A stretch of DNA of 11,727 bases from a bacterium. GTDB lineage: Bacteria > UBA10199 > 2-02-FULL-44-16 > JAAZCA01. The position numbers were made by a program, and so were the translations under genes. Within the stretch, counting starts at the first letter, position 1, and each line of letters opens with the position of its first letter. The notes under the pieces are model-generated. The model ran no database searches. It worked only from the letters and a program-made list of their open reading frames with translations, and was not told the origin of the DNA. This document shows positions 7,365-11,727 of the stretch, in pieces. The stretch lies in NCBI GenBank assembly GCA_041648665.1, contig JBAZOP010000089.1, positions 1 to 11,727 of the forward strand. The letters are read 5' to 3'.

Positions 7365-7655
7365 ATGGAGATCACCGACGTTCGCGTTTATCCTGTGGAA
7401 GAGGAGAAGCTCAAGGGCTACGCGACGATCACGTTCGACAACTGCTTCGTTGTCCGCGACGTGAAGATTATCTACGGCCCGAAAGGGCTCTTCGTCGCGA
7501 TGCCGTCGAAGAAGAGGAAGGACGGGACGTACCGCGATACCGCTCATCCGCTCAATATGGAGATGCGGAGCTTGATCGAGAACAGGGTCCTCGGCGTCTA
7601 CAAGGATGAGCAGAAGAGGGGCTCGATCGGTGTGGGCGTGAAGATCGAGGAGTGA
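7365..7655 (+). CDS. spoVG: SpoVG-family nucleic-acid-binding regulator
   Basis: The 96-residue product matches SpoVG in length and sequence: MEITDVRVYPVEE at the N-terminus, ATITFDNCFVVRDVKI (residues 20-35), GLFVAMPSKKRKDG (45-58), and YRDTAHPLNMEMR (60-72) followed by the C-terminal helix. SpoVG proteins bind RNA and DNA and act as pleiotropic regulators; the name comes from sporulation and septation phenotypes in Bacillus, but the family also occurs in non-sporulating bacteria. A strong ribosome binding site (GGGAGGGGGAG) sits directly upstream. It lies between ispE and the tRNA-Gln/prs genes, echoing the ispE...spoVG...prs order of Firmicutes. Its targets here are unknown, and sporulation should not be assumed. 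Confidence 0.96.
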   Translation: MEITDVRVYPVEEEKLKGYATITFDNCFVVRDVKIIYGPKGLFVAMPSKKRKDGTYRDTAHPLNMEMRSLIENRVLGVYKDEQKRGSIGVGVKIEE

Positions 7656-7686
7656 GGCGGGCGTCAGCAACGCGTCGCTTCGCCTG

Positions 7687-7711
7687 CGGCGCTTCACGGA
7701 CGGCGCTTCAC
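7687..7711 (+). repeat. Short direct repeat upstream of tRNA-Gln
   Basis: CGGCGCTTCAC occurs at 7687-7697 and again at 7701-7711, a 14-nt period. A related GTCGCTTCGC lies just upstream. The repeats are in the 68-nt spacer between spoVG and the tRNA gene. No function is evident; they may shape the tRNA 5' leader or simply be slippage. Confidence 0.5.
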
Positions 7712-7723
7712 AAAATGCCATTT

Positions 7724-7797
7724 TGGGGCGTCGACAAGCGGTAAGTCACCAGCCTTTGGAGCTGGCATCGGAGGTTCGAATCCTCCCGCCCCAGCCA
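7724..7797 (+). tRNA. tRNA-Gln (anticodon UUG)
   Basis: The 74-nt gene folds into a full cloverleaf. The acceptor stem TGGGGCG (7724-7730) pairs with CGCCCCA (7787-7793), followed by discriminator G and an encoded CCA (7795-7797). The D arm is GAC/GTC around AAGCGGTAA. The anticodon stem CCAGC/GCTGG encloses the loop CTTTGGA with anticodon TTG at 7756-7758, reading CAA and, by wobble, CAG. The T arm is GGAGG/CCTCC with loop TTCGAAT. The weak first acceptor pair (U1-A72) is a typical glutaminyl-tRNA identity feature. It sits between spoVG (68 nt) and prs (37 nt) on the same strand and is probably processed out of the common transcript. Confidence 0.97.
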
Positions 7798-7834
7798 AAA
7801 ATCGGCGCAGCCGATAAACGAATGTGAGGTCGAC

Positions 7835-8785
7835 ATGTTCGGGAACAACAACTTGGTGCTGTTGGCTGGAAACTCCAACAAACCCCTGGCCGAGGCCATC
7901 GCCGGATCGCTAAAAAGCAAGCTCTGCCAGGCGAAGGTCACGAAGTTCTCGGACGGCGAGACCTGGGTGGAGATCGAGGACAACGTCCGCGGTGCGGACG
8001 TATTCGTGATACAGTCTACCTCCCACCCGGCCAACGACCACATCATGGAGCTGCTTGTGATGGTCGACGCGCTGAAGAGGGCGTCAGCCGGCAGGATCAC
8101 GGCCGTGATCCCGTACTACGGTTACGCTAGGCAGGACAGAAAGGTGAGCCCGCGCACGCCGATCACATCCAAGCTCGTCGCTGATCTCGTCACTGCCGCA
8201 GGCACGGACAGGGTCCTCACGGTGGAGCTGCACGCGGGCCAGATACAGGGTTTCTTCGACATCCCTGTGGACCATCTGTTCGCAAAGCCCGTGCTGCTGG
8301 AGTATCTCAAGGACCGCTTCCCGTCCGACCACCTGGTGATAGTGGCGCCGGACGCGGGCGGGGCCGAGAGGGCGCGCTCGTTCGCCAAGCACCTGCACTC
8401 TCCCATGGCGATGATAGACAAGCGGAGATCTAAACCCAACGAGAGCGAAGTCATGCACCTCATCGGCGACGTGAGCGGGCGCAACGCCGTGATAGTGGAC
8501 GACATGATCGACACCGGCGGGACGATGGTGGAGGCGGCCGACTCGCTCCTCGCGAACGGCGCCACCGGGGTCTTCGCATGCTGCACGCATCCGGTTCTCT
8601 CGGGCCCCGCGATATCGAGGCTCAACGACTCCAGGATTCAGGAGTTGATCGTGACGGACACTGTGCCGCTGGGCGATAAATCCGACAGGTGCAAGAAGAT
8701 CCGCGTGCTGTCGGTGGCAGGGCTGCTGGGCGAGGCGATCAAACGGATACACGATTCCGATTCGGTCTCATCTTTGTTTGTCTAA
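7835..8785 (+). CDS. prs: Ribose-phosphate pyrophosphokinase (PRPP synthase)
   Basis: Prs transfers pyrophosphate from ATP to ribose-5-phosphate to make PRPP for purine, pyrimidine, NAD, histidine and tryptophan synthesis. The 316 residues match class I enzymes. Visible motifs are FSDGETWVEIEDNVRG (residues 38-53), YYGYARQDRK with the ATP-contacting Arg/Gln/Asp (94-103), VELHAGQIQGFF with His133 (130-141), APDAGGAERA with Asp173 (171-180), the flexible loop DKRRSKPNE with Lys197 and Arg199 (196-204), and the PRPP-binding signature VIVDDMIDTGGTMV (219-232). GTGAGGT upstream of ATG 7835 is an acceptable ribosome binding site. It follows the tRNA-Gln gene closely and precedes rplY by 33 nt, so co-transcription is likely. 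No key residue appears to be missing. Confidence 0.98.
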   Translation: MFGNNNLVLLAGNSNKPLAEAIAGSLKSKLCQAKVTKFSDGETWVEIEDNVRGADVFVIQSTSHPANDHIMELLVMVDALKRASAGRITAVIPYYGYARQDRKVSPRTPITSKLVADLVTAAGTDRVLTVELHAGQIQGFFDIPVDHLFAKPVLLEYLKDRFPSDHLVIVAPDAGGAERARSFAKHLHSPMAMIDKRRSKPNESEVMHLIGDVSGRNAVIVDDMIDTGGTMVEAADSLLANGATGVFACCTHPVLSGPAISRLNDSRIQELIVTDTVPLGDKSDRCKKIRVLSVAGLLGEAIKRIHDSDSVSSLFV

Positions 8786-8818
8786 ACTCTTGGTGAAAGT
8801 TGGCATTGAGGAGGAAGC

Positions 8819-9568
8819 ATGGAGAAAGTATCGTTGACAGTGGAGAAGAGGGAGCCGGGCAAGGGTCCGGCCAAACGGATGCGCTCCACCGGGATGGTCC
8901 CCGGGGTGCTCTACGGCAAAAAGCTCGAGCCTGTCTCGATCAAGGTCAAGGCGCGTGAGTTGGAGGGTGCGACCAAGACCAAGGCGGGCATGAATGTGAT
9001 CGTCAACCTCACGGTCGAGGGGATGGATTCCGGGCTCGCGTTCATACGCGGCTATCAGGCCGATCCGTTCACCCGCGGTTTCACGCACGTCGATTTCCAG
9101 GCGATCAGCATGGACCAGAAGATCGAGGTCGAGATCCCGATCGTCGTCGTGGGCGAGTCCAGGGGAGTGAAGGAGGGCGGAGTGCTGGAGCAGGCGCGCC
9201 GCACGCTGCACGTCCGGGCGCTTCCCGACCGCATACCCGAGAAGATCGAGGTGGACATCACGGATCTCGACATCGGCGACAATATACACGCCAAGGATCT
9301 GAAGCTTCCCGAAGGCGTGGATTTCCCGACTGCCATGAATTACGCGATCCTCTCCGTCGTGCCTCCTGCCAAGGAAGAGGTGGCGGCGGTTGTGGCGCCG
9401 GTTGAGGGCGAGGTCGCGGCCGCAGTCGAGGGCGCTGCCCCTGCTGAGGGCGCTGCCGCACCTGCGGCGCCGGGCGCCGAGGGGGCGGCTGGCAAACCCG
9501 CTGCTGCGGGCAAGCCTGCTGCCGGAAAACCTGCTGCGGGCAAGCCGGGCAAGGAAGAGAAGGCATAG
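8819..9568 (+). CDS. rplY: 50S ribosomal protein L25, general stress protein CTC type
   Basis: L25 binds 5S rRNA in the large subunit. This is the long CTC/TL5 form: the N-terminal L25 domain (about residues 1-95; AKRMRSTGMVPGVLYG at 18-33) is followed by the C-terminal beta domain (about 100-183; PIVVVGESRGVKEGGVLEQ). A further tail of about 66 residues is almost wholly Ala, Pro, Gly, Glu and Lys and ends in AAGKP-type repeats. The tail should be disordered and is longer than in most CTC proteins I know; its role is unknown. A strong AGGAGG site lies upstream of ATG 8819. It sits 33 nt after prs and 5 nt before pth, the conserved prs-ctc-pth arrangement, so it probably shares their transcript. 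Confidence 0.96.
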   Translation: MEKVSLTVEKREPGKGPAKRMRSTGMVPGVLYGKKLEPVSIKVKARELEGATKTKAGMNVIVNLTVEGMDSGLAFIRGYQADPFTRGFTHVDFQAISMDQKIEVEIPIVVVGESRGVKEGGVLEQARRTLHVRALPDRIPEKIEVDITDLDIGDNIHAKDLKLPEGVDFPTAMNYAILSVVPPAKEEVAAVVAPVEGEVAAAVEGAAPAEGAAAPAAPGAEGAAGKPAAAGKPAAGKPAAGKPGKEEKA

Positions 9569-9573
9569 GACAG

Positions 9574-10131
9574 GTGAAACTGATCACCGGGCTGGGAAAT
9601 CCTGGCCGCTCTTACGCAAGGCATCGCCACAACGCCGGCTTTTTCGTGATAGACGAGCTTGCGAAGCGGCATGGCATAAAGCTCGCAAAGCGCTCCTTCG
9701 GGGCGTTGACCGGCAGCGGGGCGGTGGGCAAGGAGTCGGTGCTCCTCGCCAAGCCGATGCAGTACATGAATCTCTCGGGCGGGCCGGTGAAGTCGCTCCT
9801 TGGATATTTCAGGCTGGGGCCGGATTCGCTGATCGTGATTCACGACGATCTCGACCTCGATCCGGGCCGCATCAAGCTCACGAGGAGTTCGGGGCACGCG
9901 GGCCACAACGGGGTCCGCTCTATAATAGATGAGCTGGACACGAGCGACTTCATAAGGGTGAGGCTCGGGATAGGAAGGCCCCCCGCAGGGATTGACGGCG
10001 CGGATTACGTGCTGACTTCTTTTAAAAAGGATGAAATGGAGGCGGCGGCCGCGGCGGTCGCCCTTGCAGCGGACGCCGTCGAGACTATCCTCGAACAGGG
10101 GCTGGCTGCGGCGCAGCAAAAATACCACTGA
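9574..10131 (+). CDS. pth: Peptidyl-tRNA hydrolase
   Basis: Pth cleaves the ester bond of peptidyl-tRNAs that drop off the ribosome, recycling tRNA. The 185 residues fit bacterial Pth. Catalytic and binding residues are in place: GLGNPG (6-11) with Asn9, RHRHNAGF with catalytic His19 (16-23), MQYMNLSGG with Asn66 (62-70), VIHDDLDL with Asp91 (88-95) and GHAGHNGVRS with Asn112 (107-116). The start is GTG at 9574, fixed by the family N-terminus MKLITGLGNPG and lying only 5 nt after the rplY stop, so it is probably translationally coupled to rplY. The purine run GAGAAGG (9557-9563) or AGGA (9567-9570) may serve as its ribosome binding site. ychF, which follows pth in many proteobacteria, is absent here; rpsF comes next. 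Confidence 0.97.
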   Translation: MKLITGLGNPGRSYARHRHNAGFFVIDELAKRHGIKLAKRSFGALTGSGAVGKESVLLAKPMQYMNLSGGPVKSLLGYFRLGPDSLIVIHDDLDLDPGRIKLTRSSGHAGHNGVRSIIDELDTSDFIRVRLGIGRPPAGIDGADYVLTSFKKDEMEAAAAAVALAADAVETILEQGLAAAQQKYH

Positions 10132-10151
10132 TTGTGCAATGACTCCTTAGT

Positions 10152-10197
10152 CCCGGGATGGTCCCGGGGCTTCTGAAATGAACCGAAAGGAGGATTC
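10152..10197 (+). promoter_or_regulatory. Candidate rpsF leader: GC hairpin, ACCG and Shine-Dalgarno
   Basis: A perfect 7-bp hairpin, CCCGGGA/TCCCGGG with loop TGG (10152-10168), lies 29 nt upstream of the rpsF start. It is followed by AACCGAAAGGAGG just before ATG 10198. Leaders of rpsF operons in many bacteria carry an S6:S18 binding structure with an exposed CCG near the ribosome binding site. This stretch could be that autoregulatory element, but I cannot confirm that the fold presents CCG correctly. No T-tract follows the hairpin, so it is not a terminator. Confidence 0.4.
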
Positions 10198-10668
10198 ATG
10201 AGGGAGTATGAGACAGTAGTTATCACCCGCTCGGACCTTGCGGAATCGGATCTCAAGCAGATCCACGAGAGGAGCAAGGCATTCATCGAGAAGCGGGACG
10301 GGCGCCTCTTCTACGCCCGGGACATGGGTCGGCGCAACCTCGCCTACCCGATCAAGAAACAGACGAAGGGCCTCTACACCTGTTTCGATTATGCCTCGAC
10401 CGGAAACGTCGTGAGCGAGATCGAGCGCAGCCTTCGCCTCGACGACAACGTGCTTCGTTTCCTCACCGTGGTGAAGAACGAGAACGTGGATGTCGAGGCG
10501 CGTGCAGCGGAGATCGTCGCCAGAGGCGAGGACGTGGCTGCGCCGGTCGAAGAGACCCCGCTCAGGCGCGAAACCCGATTTGAATTCGAGGGTGCGGATT
10601 CGTCCGAGGGCAGGCCGGGCCGCGAGGATCGGGGCGGATACGCCGAGAAAAACAGGAGGGAGGAATAA
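10198..10668 (+). CDS. rpsF: 30S ribosomal protein S6 with C-terminal extension
   Basis: S6 binds the central domain of 16S rRNA as a heterodimer with S18. The S6 core covers about residues 1-95: YETVVITRSDL (4-14), MGRRNLAYPIKKQTKGLYTCFDY in pieces at 43-65, and EIERSLRLDDNVLRFLTV (74-91). The product is 156 residues against roughly 95-135 in many bacteria. The extra C-terminus (about 96-156) is rich in Arg, Glu and Gly, probably disordered, and of unknown role. AAAGGAGG gives a strong ribosome binding site for ATG 10198. rpsR follows after 3 nt, the usual rpsF-rpsR pairing, but there is no ssb between them as is common in Firmicutes. Autoregulation by S6:S18 is plausible. Confidence 0.97.
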   Translation: MREYETVVITRSDLAESDLKQIHERSKAFIEKRDGRLFYARDMGRRNLAYPIKKQTKGLYTCFDYASTGNVVSEIERSLRLDDNVLRFLTVVKNENVDVEARAAEIVARGEDVAAPVEETPLRRETRFEFEGADSSEGRPGREDRGGYAEKNRREE

Positions 10669-10671
10669 CCC

Positions 10672-10953
10672 ATGTTCAGAGACAAGAAGAAGACATTCAA
10701 AAAGGGCTTCAAGAAGAAGGCCCGCATGATCAGCAGGCCCAGGGTCTGCCGCTACTGCGCAGACAAGAAACTCACCATCGATTACAAAGACGCCAGGCTT
10801 CTCACGATGTTCACGACCGAGCGCGGCAGGATCATCCCGCGCAGGATCTCGGGCTGCTGCGCCAGGCATCAGCGTGAGCTGACGACCGCTATAAAGCGCG
10901 GCCGTATACTCGCCTTGATACCTTATTCGGCGACGCAGGTTTCCATGATGTGA
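10672..10953 (+). CDS. rpsR: 30S ribosomal protein S18
   Basis: S18 pairs with S6 on 16S rRNA. The 93-residue product has a very basic N-terminus (Lys-rich, residues 5-17) and the family core CRYCADKK (26-33), IDYKDARLL (36-44), RGRIIPRRISG (51-61), CARHQRELTTAIKRGRILALIPY (from 63 to 85). Cys26, Cys29, Cys62 or Cys63 and His66 could form a zinc site, making this the cysteine-containing (C+) S18 form; zinc binding is inferred. GGGAGGAA at the end of rpsF provides the ribosome binding site. Start and length are standard. The next gene begins 8 nt after the stop. Confidence 0.98.
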   Translation: MFRDKKKTFKKGFKKKARMISRPRVCRYCADKKLTIDYKDARLLTMFTTERGRIIPRRISGCCARHQRELTTAIKRGRILALIPYSATQVSMM

Positions 10954-10961
10954 GGTCTTTG

Positions 10962-11727
10962 ATGTCGCATGTGGTCGGTCAATTAAAAGCTGTGGCGATC
11001 GGGTCGTTTGTCTCGATCGCTCTCTTCTTCAGCGGCCTCCTCACGTTCGTGACGCCGTTGCCGATCCTCTACGTCTATCTGGTGAAGGGGAGGATCGCAG
11101 GCGCGATGACGGCGGCGGTGGCTTTGACTGGGGTTGTTGCGGCCTATTTCTTTTTCATGCCTCAGTTTGCCGCGACGGAAGGGGCTCTCTCCTATTTTCT
11201 GATGCCGGGTCAGGGTTTTTACGGCTATCTGCCCTCGGAGCTCATCCGTCTCGGCGGGACCGGCTATTTCGTGTTCTTCGCCGCCGTAGGGATTGCGCTT
11301 GCGGAGGGCGCGCGCAGGAAATGGGACGTCCTCAAGTGGGGCGGGGTTGCGCTGATCGCAGGTATCTGCGTGTTGGCGGCATTGGCCGTGTTGTCGCTCC
11401 ACTTCGGAGTCGATCAGACTCTCGGAGGCATCCGCTCGTATCTGCTCAACGTGTTCGGCGAGGTGGCGCGGGTCAGCGAAGAGTCGGGGGAGGTCTCCAC
11501 TCAGGTCGCCTTCCTGGTCGACCGCGCGGCCGACGCGGCGGATCTGTTCGTCCGCGTGCTGCCGGGCCTCGCGTTTGCGATCGCGGTGCTGACCGTCGCG
11601 ATCAACCTCATCGTGAGCCGCAGGATAGTGAGAGGCAAACACTCGTTTGCGCACGTGCACAACATCGCCAGGTTCAGGGTGCCGGACGTCCTGATATGGG
11701 GCGTGATCGTAAGCGGCGTCGCCTTCT
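10962..11727 (+). CDS. DUF2232 (YybS-like) integral membrane protein, 3' end outside window
   Basis: The frame is open from ATG 10962 to the window edge, giving 255 visible residues. GAGGT overlapping the rpsR stop provides a ribosome binding site. It is strongly hydrophobic, with probable membrane segments at about 11-40, 46-67, 99-115, 127-148, 197-220 and from 242 on. A soluble stretch lies at about 150-196, and a basic loop (SRRIVRGKHS) precedes the motif FRVPDVLIWG (238-247), which resembles the conserved late part of DUF2232 proteins. These are commonly encoded between rpsR and rplI, the position seen here. No biochemical function is established; a transporter-like role is only suggested by membrane topology. 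Family assignment rests on topology, the late motif and position. Confidence 0.85.
   Translation, partial: MSHVVGQLKAVAIGSFVSIALFFSGLLTFVTPLPILYVYLVKGRIAGAMTAAVALTGVVAAYFFFMPQFAATEGALSYFLMPGQGFYGYLPSELIRLGGTGYFVFFAAVGIALAEGARRKWDVLKWGGVALIAGICVLAALAVLSLHFGVDQTLGGIRSYLLNVFGEVARVSEESGEVSTQVAFLVDRAADAADLFVRVLPGLAFAIAVLTVAINLIVSRRIVRGKHSFAHVHNIARFRVPDVLIWGVIVSGVAF

Noticed and set aside
7711..7725. CAAAATG/CATTTTG hairpin just before the tRNA as a terminator
   Set aside because: The one-base loop is sterically impossible for the full stem, the stem is AT-rich, and it overlaps the tRNA 5' end.
1..11727. CRISPR array, insertion sequence, prophage or toxin-antitoxin genes
   Set aside because: No regularly spaced repeats with unique spacers, transposase, integrase, phage or toxin-antitoxin motifs were seen on either strand.

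Overview
The window looks like chromosomal DNA of a Gram-negative bacterium of the deltaproteobacterial type. This is inferred from four things: high GC content, outer-membrane-type lipoproteins with Asp/Thr-rich linkers, a proteobacterial-style REP palindrome, and a translation gene block (prs-rplY-pth-rpsF-rpsR-DUF2232) of the kind seen in that group. Assignment below that level is not possible from the sequence. No clearly exotic defence, mobile or biosynthetic system is present; the part least explained by known families is the pair of lipoprotein genes in the middle.

Positions 1-3071 (minus strand) hold a two-gene alpha-glucan unit. glgC (ADP-glucose pyrophosphorylase, TTG start) is followed after 24 nt by a GH57 glycoside hydrolase whose C-terminus lies beyond the window edge. 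GlgC makes the activated glucose donor for glycogen synthesis and the GH57 enzyme probably trims, transfers or degrades the glucan.

Positions 3072-3361 are a divergent intergenic region with no convincing gene. Positions 3362-6337 (plus strand) carry two tandem paralogous genes for secreted, probably lipid-anchored, beta-propeller-like proteins with highly acidic linkers. In the second, the linker is a 59-residue strict Asp-X alternation (X mostly Thr) that contains an exact 42-nt internal duplication. A 62-bp REP-like palindromic element (6362-6423) separates this pair from the next block.

Positions 6474-11727 (plus strand) are a tightly packed housekeeping block: ispE (isoprenoid precursor synthesis), spoVG (nucleic-acid-binding regulator), a tRNA-Gln(UUG) gene, prs (PRPP synthase), rplY/ctc (ribosomal protein L25), pth (peptidyl-tRNA hydrolase), rpsF (S6), rpsR (S18) and the start of a DUF2232/YybS membrane protein cut by the window edge. 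Its order resembles the Firmicutes ispE-spoVG-prs-ctc-pth cluster. Intergenic gaps are short and most genes have good ribosome binding sites, which suggests one or a few polycistronic transcripts. A GC-rich hairpin upstream of rpsF is a candidate leader regulatory element.
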